From CAYYKD01 sp964471825 (lineage in GTDB: Bacteria; Spirochaetota; GWE2-31-10; CAYYKD01), in NCBI GenBank assembly GCA_964471825.1, contig CAYYKD010000003.1, positions 1-64,000 of the forward strand: a stretch of DNA of 64,000 bases, read 5' to 3'. Positions 53,190 to 61,727 of the stretch are shown in pieces; positions within the stretch are counted from its first letter, which is position 1, and every line of letters begins with the position of its first letter. A program made the translations under genes and the position numbers. The notes below the pieces were generated by a model, which was not told the origin of the DNA, ran no database searches, and was given only the letters and a program-made list of their open reading frames with translations.

Positions 53190-54392
53190 CATATAATTGA
53201 TAAAGGTACCGGGGAATTTGGTAAAAATACAGTGATGGAAGTACGAAATCTCTTTGGGGGGATGAAGGCTATTGGTGATCTTGATAATGATGGTGATATT
53301 GATCTTATTCAATGCGGATACAGTCCTGAATTGACACCGTCCGGCTTCAATATGGTATTTGGGGATATTTATCTAAATGATGGGAATAATACTTTTTTTC
53401 CGCACACCTCAACAGAAAGAATGACAGGCGGCAATATAGAATTGGCTGATTTTAACAATGATGGATATATGGATTATATAATAAGCGGGTATGAAAATAT
53501 TTATTTTAGGCTTGGAACATATGTGTACTTAAATAATGGAAAGTCAGGCAGTCAATTGGGGTTTACAAAGTCAAGTACTCTTGAGGGGCTTAATGGAACT
53601 ATTATAGCAGTTGCAGATATTGATAGGGATGGTGATTGTGATGTTGTACTGAATGGATTGCCCTCGCTTAATCTTGATGATAAAGAAACAATTACAAGAG
53701 TCTATAAAAATAATGGTAATGGTACATTTAAATTATCAGCAGAATTTGAGAATCCGGGAATGTTTTCAGTTGTTATGGGAGATTTAGATAATGATAACAA
53801 TATAGATCTGATAGTTTCGGGATTTTATAATTTAAAGAACACTGATGATTCGATTGTATATCTTAATGATGGTGCAGGTAATTTTAGTCCTCTGTCAAAC
53901 ACAGGACTTCAGAATATAGCACTTGCACAAATTCAGCTCTTTGACTGTGATGGTGACGGTGATCTTGATCTTGCAGCTAGTGCTCGTTTTGACGAAAATA
54001 ACGAACAGACAACTCGTTTGAAGGTTTTCTATAATGACGGAAAAGGAAAATTTACCGACAGTGGGAAATTGTTTTTTCCATTTACTGCAACGATTACAAA
54101 CGGTGATATTGATGGAGACGGTGATATTGATGTATTGGCTATGGGATACTTAAATGATCATTATACGGATCCATATAATCAAGAATTCTTTTCGCAACAT
54201 GAATATTATTCCAGAGTACTTATAAATGATGGCCATGGAGTATTTACCGAGAGTTCAGCAGGAGTAATTTCATGTGGTGCAGGATTACTTCAAATGGCAG
54301 ATTTTAATAATGACAACGCTCTTGATGTAGTTGTAATCGGCAGAGAAGATGGAAATTATTATAAATATATTTATTTTAATAATGTTGAATAA
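53190..54392 (+). CDS. FG-GAP/VCBS repeat lipoprotein, C-terminal part after the gap
   Basis: Open from the first base after the gap to the stop, about 400 residues. It holds seven FG-GAP/VCBS-type repeats, each with a calcium-binding DxDxDGxxD core: IGDLDNDGDIDLI, LADFNNDGYMDYI, VADIDRDGDCDVV, MGDLDNDNNIDLI, LFDCDGDGDLDLA, NGDIDGDGDIDVL and MADFNNDNALDVV. Seven repeats are right for a closed beta-propeller like those of integrin alpha chains. A start at ATG 53247 is possible on paper but has no ribosome site and would cut the first repeat. The protein is presumably a calcium-stabilised surface lipoprotein. Confidence 0.85.
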   Translation, partial: HIIDKGTGEFGKNTVMEVRNLFGGMKAIGDLDNDGDIDLIQCGYSPELTPSGFNMVFGDIYLNDGNNTFFPHTSTERMTGGNIELADFNNDGYMDYIISGYENIYFRLGTYVYLNNGKSGSQLGFTKSSTLEGLNGTIIAVADIDRDGDCDVVLNGLPSLNLDDKETITRVYKNNGNGTFKLSAEFENPGMFSVVMGDLDNDNNIDLIVSGFYNLKNTDDSIVYLNDGAGNFSPLSNTGLQNIALAQIQLFDCDGDGDLDLAASARFDENNEQTTRLKVFYNDGKGKFTDSGKLFFPFTATITNGDIDGDGDIDVLAMGYLNDHYTDPYNQEFFSQHEYYSRVLINDGHGVFTESSAGVISCGAGLLQMADFNNDNALDVVVIGREDGNYYKYIYFNNVE

Positions 54393-54435
54393 TAATGTTG
54401 AATATTATGATAGATAAATCCTAGTTTATTCTTAT

Positions 54436-55536
54436 TTAAGGAAGTATGGCTTTATATATCATATAACCAACCTTTGCAGATAATTGGCTGGATGTACCCA
54501 AGAGGTATAGGTTTTTGTTATGTATATATATATTTATAAATGATTGATTTAATGATTCATATACAATTTGTCTGTGCCATGTAATTCCTCCATCCTGTGT
54601 TATATAAAAATATCCTGCATTTGATGCACATGCATATCCTGTATTGGAATCTGTGAAATAGATATCGCCAACCTCTTGATTGCAGTTTGTAATATTAATT
54701 TCTTGCCATGTAACTCCGCCATCAGATCTTTTTATTACAAATCCTGTTGAACCAAATAAGTAGTAATTATTGCTATCTGTTACATGGATACCCATGATCC
54801 CGACTGAACCAAAATTATTTCCATCCGGTTTCAACTGTGTCCATGTCACTCCTCCATCGGAGGTGATCAGAGCAACACCTTTATATGTGGTATTGCCAAG
54901 AAGCATACCGTTATTTTCGTCAAAAAAGTGAATTCTTTTATAAACTGCACCTATATTTGGTAGTGGGTGTTCAGTCCAATTTAACCCACCATCTGTAGTA
55001 GTATATATAATATCTTTGAATGTAGCATTATCAGTAGTTAGATAGCCACGATCCTCTGTTGTGAAATAGACATCTTTTACATCAAAAACAGCCTGTTCAG
55101 AAGAGGTGATTATATGTGGAGTCCAATTGTCACCACCATCAGTTGTTCGGTATATAATACTATTAAAATTACTGAAGGATTTACATCCAATCCATCCGTT
55201 TGTTTCATCGAGGAAGAAAATACTTAATGGAATGATGGAAGAGCTTGTAGGGAAACCTTCCGGTTTATTAAGCGTTATTTCACTACGAGTTTTAAATCCA
55301 TCTGTAGTTTTAATAATCTTACCATCGGATATAGATGCAAATCCTTTTTCACCATCCATCCAGTAGTCGGTTGCATAATAGCCGGGAGAATTACTATATG
55401 CAAGTTGTTCAAATTGAAGTGGCTCAGGTTTTATGAGCTCCTGATCATCAGTGTCTTTGTTGACTGAAAAATCAAACAATTGACATGACACTAAAAATAT
55501 AGATGTTAAAACAGCAATTGAAAAAAAGGTTTTCAT
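54436..55536 (-). CDS. Ycf48/Asp-box propeller lipoprotein
   Basis: A 366-residue lipoprotein with signal peptide ending in FLVSC (C18). The body has repeated Asp-box motifs, (S/T)xDGGxxW: TTDGGDNWTPH, TTDGGLNWTEH, TSDGGVTWTQL, RSDGGVTWQEI and TQDGGITWHRQ, spaced by 45-60 residues. This is the layout of BNR/sialidase-fold and Ycf48-like propellers. No sialidase catalytic residues are apparent, so it is a binding or assembly protein, probably at the cell surface. ATG follows GAGG. It is convergent with the FG-GAP lipoprotein gene. Confidence 0.85.
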   Translation of the reverse strand: MKTFFSIAVLTSIFLVSCQLFDFSVNKDTDDQELIKPEPLQFEQLAYSNSPGYYATDYWMDGEKGFASISDGKIIKTTDGFKTRSEITLNKPEGFPTSSSIIPLSIFFLDETNGWIGCKSFSNFNSIIYRTTDGGDNWTPHIITSSEQAVFDVKDVYFTTEDRGYLTTDNATFKDIIYTTTDGGLNWTEHPLPNIGAVYKRIHFFDENNGMLLGNTTYKGVALITSDGGVTWTQLKPDGNNFGSVGIMGIHVTDSNNYYLFGSTGFVIKRSDGGVTWQEINITNCNQEVGDIYFTDSNTGYACASNAGYFYITQDGGITWHRQIVYESLNQSFINIYIHNKNLYLLGTSSQLSAKVGYMIYKAILP

Positions 55537-55922
55537 ATAAGCCTCACAATTAAGAATTTAACTGGAATATAAAAAAATCAAATAAGTATACTTAAGAGTA
55601 GCTGTTTTGTCAATTAATTTTAGAGATTCATTTTAGAGATTCAAAAAAAATAATCTGGTTTAGAGTTATGTTAAAGTGTTGATTAGATTATATGCGATTA
55701 CATTCTGATGTAATTACAGGTATAGTGTGTGTTATGGTATAACATTTGATAAATAATTAAATAGACATTTGTGTGTTAAAATGTTAATTATCTAGAATGA
55801 TTAATATTAATGTTATAAATTATCTATAGCATTAAATGTATATATTATTTAATATGTACAGTTGTAAATTTTTACAGTATTAAAATTGTAAACTAAAATT
55901 ATTATGAACTTGGAGAGTCTCT
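55537..55922. other. Intergenic region before the mannose-nucleotide operon
   Basis: About 386 bp, very AT-rich, between divergent genes. It has two small palindromes (TTACAT/ATGTAA near 55698-55713 and TGTTAT/ATAACA near 55731-55745) that could bind a regulator, and the promoter at 55871-55899. No coding frame is visible. Confidence 0.5.
55871..55899 (+). promoter_or_regulatory. Promoter of the manC-GT4-HDAC-fabH operon
   Basis: TTTACA at 55871-55876, a 17-base spacer and TAAAAT at 55894-55899. The start near 55906 is directly before the TTGGAGAG ribosome site and the ATG at 55923. Confidence 0.65.
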
Positions 55923-57302
55923 ATGAAAATTATAATCCTGGCAGGCGGCGGCGGTACGAGGTTGTGGCCATTGAGCCGAGACAGGTACCCGAAACAGTTT
56001 ATAAAACTTCAAGCCGGAATGCCTTCTCTATTCCAGGAGACCTTTAAAAGAAGTCTTCTTCTGGGAACTGTTGATGATATATTTGTTGTTACAAATGAAA
56101 AATATAAATTTCTTGTTATGGGTGAGGTTGAGGAGCTTGGTTTTGTCTATAATGAGAACAACATACTCCTTGAGCCTGAGGCAAAGAACACACTTCCTGC
56201 TATCTATGCAGGTGTCTATGAAATAGCTAAAAAAGGTGAGGATAATATTGTTGTATTTCCATCTGATCATCTTATTAGAGACAACAAGAAATTTGCCGAA
56301 ATTATTACTGAATCAGTCTCATTAGCCTCGGAAAACCTAATAACATTTGGTATAAAACCTGACTCTCCAAATACCGGCTATGGCTATATTGCTCCAGGGA
56401 CAAAGAAAAGCAATGGGTTTGCTGTAAAAGAGTTTAAGGAAAAGCCTGATCTCAACACAGCTCTTACTTATATCAAAAACGGATATCTATGGAATAGCGG
56501 AATATTTTTATTTAACTCCGGTTTTTTTAAGAAAGAACTTCGAACACACGCACCGGACATCTATGAGGCATTTTTGGATACTTCAAGCATTGCACAGGCA
56601 TTCAGTAAAATTGAAAGAAAGATCTCGATCGACTACGGTGTTATGGAAAAATCAAAGAATGTAGCTGTAGTGCCTGCTGACATAGGCTGGAATGACCTTG
56701 GCAGTTTTGAGTCTATTCACGATGTCTTTGAAAAAGATGTTGACTCAAATATAACAAATACACAAACTATCTCAATTGACTCTAACAACAACTACATCTA
56801 TTCTGATAAGGATAAGATTGTTTCAACAATTGGAGTTAACGATCTAATTGTTATTGATAATAGAGATGCTCTGCTGATATGTAAAAAAGATCAGTCGCAG
56901 AGAGTTAAAGAGGTTGTTGACATTCTAAAGACACAAAATGACTCTCGAACAGAGTTTCATGTTCAAGACTATAGACCTTGGGGTAACTATAAGATCCTGG
57001 AGGAGGAAAAAGACTCCTTTAAGATAAAGCGGATAAAGGTTGGTGAGGGCAAGAGGTTAAGTTATCAATACCATCATCACAGAAGCGAGCATTGGATAGT
57101 GGTCTCAGGAATGGCTAAGGTAACAATAGATGATGTTGACAGATTTGTGCCTGCCGGAGAGAGTATTTTTATCAAGCAGGGGCAACGGCACAGACTTGAG
57201 AATCCGGGTAAAATACCACTTGAGATTATTGAGGTTCAAATTGGTAACTACCTTGAAGAGGATGACATAATTAGAATAGATGACGAATACGGGAGAAAAT
57301 AG
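55923..57302 (+). CDS. manC: Mannose-1-phosphate guanylyltransferase / mannose-6-phosphate isomerase
   Basis: A 459-residue bifunctional enzyme of the AlgA/ManC (type II PMI) family. It makes GDP-mannose and can interconvert mannose-6-P and fructose-6-P. The nucleotidyltransferase half has LAGGGGTRLWPLSRDRYPKQ, VFPSDHLI, FKEKPD and NSGIFLF. The C-terminal cupin (about 345-450) has RPWGNY, a QYHHHRSEHW metal site and GQRHRLENPG. It starts the operon, so the pathway probably adds mannose (or a derived sugar) to a lipid or surface polymer. Confidence 0.95.
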   Translation: MKIIILAGGGGTRLWPLSRDRYPKQFIKLQAGMPSLFQETFKRSLLLGTVDDIFVVTNEKYKFLVMGEVEELGFVYNENNILLEPEAKNTLPAIYAGVYEIAKKGEDNIVVFPSDHLIRDNKKFAEIITESVSLASENLITFGIKPDSPNTGYGYIAPGTKKSNGFAVKEFKEKPDLNTALTYIKNGYLWNSGIFLFNSGFFKKELRTHAPDIYEAFLDTSSIAQAFSKIERKISIDYGVMEKSKNVAVVPADIGWNDLGSFESIHDVFEKDVDSNITNTQTISIDSNNNYIYSDKDKIVSTIGVNDLIVIDNRDALLICKKDQSQRVKEVVDILKTQNDSRTEFHVQDYRPWGNYKILEEEKDSFKIKRIKVGEGKRLSYQYHHHRSEHWIVVSGMAKVTIDDVDRFVPAGESIFIKQGQRHRLENPGKIPLEIIEVQIGNYLEEDDIIRIDDEYGRK

Positions 57303-57307
57303 ATAAT

Positions 57308-58504
57308 ATGGAAAATAACTCGAAATTAAATATTGCAGTATTTATGGATAATTTTTATCCTCAAATAAATGGTGTTGTAACATCTGCAATTAATACCTGT
57401 CGAGAACTTGATAAAAGGGGACACAATGTTTACGGCGTTGCTCCTATGCCTGAAGATTTTGATAACTATGCAGATGACTACTTTAATTATCCTCTCCATT
57501 TTGTAAAAGGGTTTGAGGTTGGCATATATCCTGATTTTCAATTCTCATGGCCCTTTGATAGAGAGCTATTAAATGTGATGCGTGAGTTTAAGCCTGATAT
57601 TATACATTTTCATGCACCTATGCCGATCGGGTTTCAGGCGATAAGGATTGCAAGGGAGTTAGGTGTGCCTGTAGTAGGAACATTTCATACATTCTTTGCA
57701 GAACCTGAATACCTAAGCATTGTTGGGCTTGAAAAATGGAAGTGGCTTCAGAGATTTGGCTGGTGGTATTCTAATTTCTACTTCTCAAGGTGTGACGGAG
57801 TGGTAAGCCCGGGTATTGCAACAGCATCATTTTTAAAACAAAAGGGACTAAAGAAACCAATTGAGATAATATCTAATGGAGTTGAGGGCAAGAAATACCG
57901 CAGTGAAGAATTTACTAATATCACCGGGGTAGAACCCGATCAGACAAAGAAGTGGATACTCTATGTTGGGCGAGTCTCAAAAGAAAAGTGCATGGATGAG
58001 TTAATAAGGGCATTTGAACTTGTCTACAGTAAGGATAAGGATGCGGCACTACTTATAGTAGGAGATGGACCTTACAGAAAGGAACTGAATAGAAAAACAG
58101 ATGCTGGTGGTTTTGCAGGAAAGATAGTCTATACAGGTGCTATTCCAAATAAGGACCTGCTTGAGTCGGGTATATTTCAGAAAGTAAAGCTCTTTGCAAC
58201 AGCAAGCACCTCTGAGAATCAGCCGATGACAATACTTGAATCTATCGCCTTTGGACTGCCTATAGTTGGGGTTGATGCTAAGGGTGTCCCTGAACTAGTT
58301 GAAGAGAACGGGTTTATCGTGCCGCCGGGCAAGCCACATCTCATGGCAGATAGAATCCTCGAGATCATAAACAATGATGAACTAAGGAAAAAACTATGTA
58401 AAATATCTCTTGATTTATCTGAAAAGTATGATATAACGAACACCACCGTCAAGATGGAATCATACTATCGGACTATAATAGAGAAATTCAAAGATAAGAG
58501 TTGA
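57308..58504 (+). CDS. GT4-family glycosyltransferase
   Basis: A 398-residue GT-B fold retaining glycosyltransferase. The N-terminal acceptor side has FMDNFYPQINGVVTSAINT and VGTFHTFFAEPEYL. The C-terminal donor side has LYVGRVSKEKCMDELIRAF and the EX7E motif SENQPMTILESIAFGLPIVG. The NGVVTS start is typical of enzymes adding a first sugar to diacylglycerol or phosphatidylinositol, so a glycolipid product is likely. With manC five bases upstream, GDP-mannose is a natural donor, but this is an inference. Confidence 0.88.
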   Translation: MENNSKLNIAVFMDNFYPQINGVVTSAINTCRELDKRGHNVYGVAPMPEDFDNYADDYFNYPLHFVKGFEVGIYPDFQFSWPFDRELLNVMREFKPDIIHFHAPMPIGFQAIRIARELGVPVVGTFHTFFAEPEYLSIVGLEKWKWLQRFGWWYSNFYFSRCDGVVSPGIATASFLKQKGLKKPIEIISNGVEGKKYRSEEFTNITGVEPDQTKKWILYVGRVSKEKCMDELIRAFELVYSKDKDAALLIVGDGPYRKELNRKTDAGGFAGKIVYTGAIPNKDLLESGIFQKVKLFATASTSENQPMTILESIAFGLPIVGVDAKGVPELVEENGFIVPPGKPHLMADRILEIINNDELRKKLCKISLDLSEKYDITNTTVKMESYYRTIIEKFKDKS

Positions 58505-58505
58505 T

Positions 58506-59525
58506 ATGCTGATAATTGAGAATACGGTACACAGAATACATAATCCTGATAAAGAATACTTCATGCAGCAAGTTATTCCCTATAATGATTCGCCAGAACG
58601 GATAGCCTCAATTGAAACATCTCTGAGGTCTATCTCGGGTCTAAAATGGAAAACCTCAGATCTGCTTGATGAATCAATCCTCTATGGTGTTCACACAAAA
58701 CCCTATATCGAGTACATTAAGAAGGTCTCCTCTCTATCTAAATCTGAAAGTGACTACCGTACACCCTTTGTAATCCCAAATCCCTCCCTTGATACAGCTC
58801 ACATTTCAAGGCAGGCGGATAGGGTTGCATACTATGCACTCGATGTCACCTCTCCAATCGGCGGCGGGACATTCAATGCGGCATTGAACTCTGCATCGAT
58901 GGCATATGACGGCGCAAAAATGATATTGGAGGGCAACGATAAAATTGTCTATGCCCTATGTAGACCCCCCGGTCATCATGCAGAATCTCAGAGATACGGT
59001 GGTTATTGTTATTTTAACAATGCCTGTGTTGCGGCAGACTATCTCTTGAAATCAGGACGAGTAACCATACTCGATATTGATTTTCATCATGGCAATGGTA
59101 TCCAGGAGATATTCTATAGCTCTGAATCTGTAAGGTATATCTCGATACATGCCGACCCATCAGAGTGTTACCCCTACTACACAGGCTATGAAGATGAAAG
59201 GGGAACCGGAAAGGGGTATGGAAATAACTTTAATATACCACTTCCCAAGAAAACAGGCAATACCGATTATACTAAGGCTCTTGAACGGGCAGCGGAACTT
59301 ATTAAGAAACACAATACTGAAATACTAGTGATCTCAGTTGGCTATGATACATATGAAAATGATCCTGTAGGGGCGTTATTACTTACAGAGGAATACTATC
59401 GTGTTGTCGGTACATTTTTAAAAAATCTCGGTTATCCGACACTCATAATTCAGGAGGGTGGCTATATGGTTAACATGCTTGGCCACCTTGCAGCAAATTT
59501 TACGATTGGTTTTTTAGACGAATAG
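58506..59525 (+). CDS. Histone deacetylase-like acetylpolyamine amidohydrolase
   Basis: A 339-residue zinc amidohydrolase of the arginase-deacetylase fold. The catalytic histidines are H157 and H158 in RPPGHHAES. Zinc ligands are D192, H194 (DIDFHHGNG) and D281 (GYDTYENDP), and Y320 (EGGY) completes the site. The segment HADPSECYPYYTGYEDERGT closely matches bacterial acetylpolyamine amidohydrolases more than HDACs proper, so small acetylated amines or sugars are likely substrates. It lies one base after the glycosyltransferase gene, in a lipid/sugar operon, where it might deacetylate an N-acetyl group of the product. Confidence 0.9.
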   Translation: MLIIENTVHRIHNPDKEYFMQQVIPYNDSPERIASIETSLRSISGLKWKTSDLLDESILYGVHTKPYIEYIKKVSSLSKSESDYRTPFVIPNPSLDTAHISRQADRVAYYALDVTSPIGGGTFNAALNSASMAYDGAKMILEGNDKIVYALCRPPGHHAESQRYGGYCYFNNACVAADYLLKSGRVTILDIDFHHGNGIQEIFYSSESVRYISIHADPSECYPYYTGYEDERGTGKGYGNNFNIPLPKKTGNTDYTKALERAAELIKKHNTEILVISVGYDTYENDPVGALLLTEEYYRVVGTFLKNLGYPTLIIQEGGYMVNMLGHLAANFTIGFLDE

Positions 59526-59534
59526 GGGGCTAAA

Positions 59535-60518
59535 ATGAGAAGAGCAAAAATACTTGGAACAGGTTCATATCTACCTAAGCGGATACTAACAAACTTCGAT
59601 CTAGAAAAGATTGTAGACACTACAGATGAATGGATTAGAACAAGGACGGGGATGGTTGAGAGGCGAATTGCGGATGACAATGAAACCACCTCTGATATGG
59701 CCTATGCGGCAAGTCTTGAGGCGATCTCAAAGTCCGGTCTAAAGAGTTCAGATATAGATGGAATAATCGTGGCAACAATAACGCCGGATATGAACTTTCC
59801 CTCAAATGCCTGTCTTATACAGGATAGACTTGAAATTCCATCCTGCATTGCATTTGATTTTAACGCAGCCTGCTCCGGCTTTGTCTATGGTCTGCATATA
59901 GCAAACAGCCTAATAGCATCTGGAGCTGCAAATAATATTCTTGTGGTTGGCTCGGAAAAGCTATCTTCTATTACTGACTACACAGATAGAAATACCTGTG
60001 TGCTATTTGGTGATGGTGCGGGGGCCGTAGTGCTTGGTGCATCAAAGACGACACAGGGTGTAAGAGGTACATTTGTCGGATCAGACGGATCTAAGAGTGA
60101 GCTTCTCAAAAGACATGCAGGTCAAACAAGATCACCAATTAATAAGATGGGTATCTACGATTACAAACAACAATATATATTTATGGATGGAAAGGCGATA
60201 TTTAAAAGTGCTGTTCATCGAATGACCTCCTCACTGGCAATGGCGGTTGAGAGAGCCGATCTAAAACTAGGCGATCTGAATATGGTTATTCCTCATCAGG
60301 CAAATCTGCGTATAATTGAGTCTGTAAAAGAATTTGCAAAACTAAACGATGATCAGATATTTGTGAACATACATAAGACCGGCAACACCTCATCTGCCTC
60401 TATACCAATTGCACTGGATGAGGCAATCAAGGCCGGTAAACTTCAGACGGGACACATTCTAGGTCTGACAGCATTTGGCGGCGGTCTAACATTTGGAGCG
60501 GCTGTAATTGAGATGTAG
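59535..60518 (+). CDS. fabH: Beta-ketoacyl-ACP synthase III
   Basis: A 327-residue KAS III, which starts fatty acid chains by condensing acetyl-CoA (or a branched acyl-CoA) with malonyl-ACP. The catalytic triad is C113 (NAACSGF), the histidine in IPHQANLRI and the asparagine in GNTSSASIP. W32 and the TGMVERR segment are conserved. ATG follows AGGGGGC, nine bases after the HDAC-like gene. No other fab genes are adjacent, so it may serve a special acyl starter for the operon's lipid, or be the housekeeping copy. Confidence 0.95.
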   Translation: MRRAKILGTGSYLPKRILTNFDLEKIVDTTDEWIRTRTGMVERRIADDNETTSDMAYAASLEAISKSGLKSSDIDGIIVATITPDMNFPSNACLIQDRLEIPSCIAFDFNAACSGFVYGLHIANSLIASGAANNILVVGSEKLSSITDYTDRNTCVLFGDGAGAVVLGASKTTQGVRGTFVGSDGSKSELLKRHAGQTRSPINKMGIYDYKQQYIFMDGKAIFKSAVHRMTSSLAMAVERADLKLGDLNMVIPHQANLRIIESVKEFAKLNDDQIFVNIHKTGNTSSASIPIALDEAIKAGKLQTGHILGLTAFGGGLTFGAAVIEM

Positions 60519-60861
60519 CTACAAGTTACCCCAAACCAATTGAAGTTATAGATAAGGATTAACATACAACCTCTTAAGACAGGTGGAACGGGTACAAAAA
60601 GTGATAATCTGTATTAACCTGAAGACTATCCAATATATCTTGAAAGGTCTTCAAGATGAAAATGTAATTGAAGTGAATTTTCGCGGTGCTGATAATATCA
60701 ATGAGTTAAATAAACTTCTTGATATAATAAATAAAGATTTGTTTTAAAATGAGCTCAGTAGGGCAGACTCAAATACAAATATCCCAATAATGATTTTTTT
60801 TTCTAACCATCCGGGCATCCTCTATGGATCTGTGTATCGAACTTAATGCGGTATCCACATT
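60519..60861. other. Intergenic region with a gene remnant
   Basis: About 343 bp after fabH. It contains the short open stretch listed separately (60601-60747). The rest shows no promoter, repeat or RNA that I can recognise. It begins a stretch with several broken-looking genes. Confidence 0.5.
60601..60747 (+). pseudogene. Possible gene remnant, 48 codons
   Basis: A frame open from 60556 to TAA at 60745-60747, with a GTG at 60601. It reads as a soluble alpha/beta segment (VIICINLKTIQYILKGLQDE, NELNKLLDIINKDLF) with normal codon use for this genome. It has only a weak ribosome site (GGTGGAA, distant). It looks like the C-terminal end of a lost gene; the family is not recognised. Confidence 0.3.
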
Positions 60862-61656
60862 TTAATAATTGACCGGATGATTCCAGCGAATCACAGAACC
60901 GTGTATTTGAGTTTTACCGGACATCTCTTTAGAACCTGCACTATAGTGGACAGCGGTGATCTTTTCATTGTTGATCGCTTTGAGGTCAATAATGAAAGCA
61001 AAGGCTTTATCATATTCAAAGAGATTGTAGTATAACTGATTGTCACTAAAGCCGGTTTTTGATCGCCAGTAGTGATTTTTGACATATGATCGAGAATTCC
61101 ATTGCACGAGGTATGTTTCGCGTTCGGTTATTATGTAGATTGTATGTATCAGGAAATTCAGTTTTGAAATATCATTGTGATAGGTGTAGAGGCAGATAAG
61201 TTTACCATCTGCACCACCCATACGAAAATCCTTTATGTCGTATAATTCTGCCTTGTCTTTGTGTTCGTCGGGGGGGTCAGTCATGAGAGGAGGCTGTTTC
61301 ATAAGAAGTTCAATTCCAGCTGATATGTCATTCATTATTATCTGTTCGCTGTTTTTTTGAACCTGGGGATGTTTTTCCATTATTGACCAGTCATCGTACT
61401 CGCCTCCGAAGATAATTTGAAAGTTATCAGATGTTACTCCCTTCGCAGTGATCCTAATTCCTTGCCGAACTCGGCCGGGTTTTCGTTTTTTATTGTGATA
61501 ATCTACACCGATATAGAGTCTGTCTTCAATAAATGCAGCCTGTATTGATTTGACTGAAAAATCATCAGATGAAAATTTTGCAGATTTTGTACTGTATCCT
61601 ATAACAGTAGTATTGGCAGATTCACCTGAAGTTATTCCGTCAATTGTAGGCATCAT
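60862..61656 (-). CDS. Putative N-terminally truncated CBM9-like protein
   Basis: A 264-residue frame on the minus strand. Its beginning, PTIDGITSGESAN, resembles the first strand of CBM9/DOMON-type sugar-binding domains, and the rest alternates beta strands and ends with VIRWNHPVNY. It lacks the signal peptide such proteins normally have and has no ribosome site before ATG ATG. An in-frame TAA lies about 30 bases upstream. It meets the truncated beta-propeller gene head to head at about 61650. I read it as the remaining part of a larger exported protein. Confidence 0.45.
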   Translation of the reverse strand: MMPTIDGITSGESANTTVIGYSTKSAKFSSDDFSVKSIQAAFIEDRLYIGVDYHNKKRKPGRVRQGIRITAKGVTSDNFQIIFGGEYDDWSIMEKHPQVQKNSEQIIMNDISAGIELLMKQPPLMTDPPDEHKDKAELYDIKDFRMGGADGKLICLYTYHNDISKLNFLIHTIYIITERETYLVQWNSRSYVKNHYWRSKTGFSDNQLYYNLFEYDKAFAFIIDLKAINNEKITAVHYSAGSKEMSGKTQIHGSVIRWNHPVNY

Positions 61657-61727
61657 TTTCAGAAGATGGAAAATATTTAATTATCGCTGAAGATCCTGTA
61701 GAATCACAAAACGGGTGGAAAGCAACA

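Noticed and set aside
53232..54392. FG-GAP region as a separate gene starting after the gap
   Set aside because: The frame is open back to the gap, the ATG lacks a ribosome site, and collapsing the shared CATATAA joins it to the upstream lipoprotein in frame.
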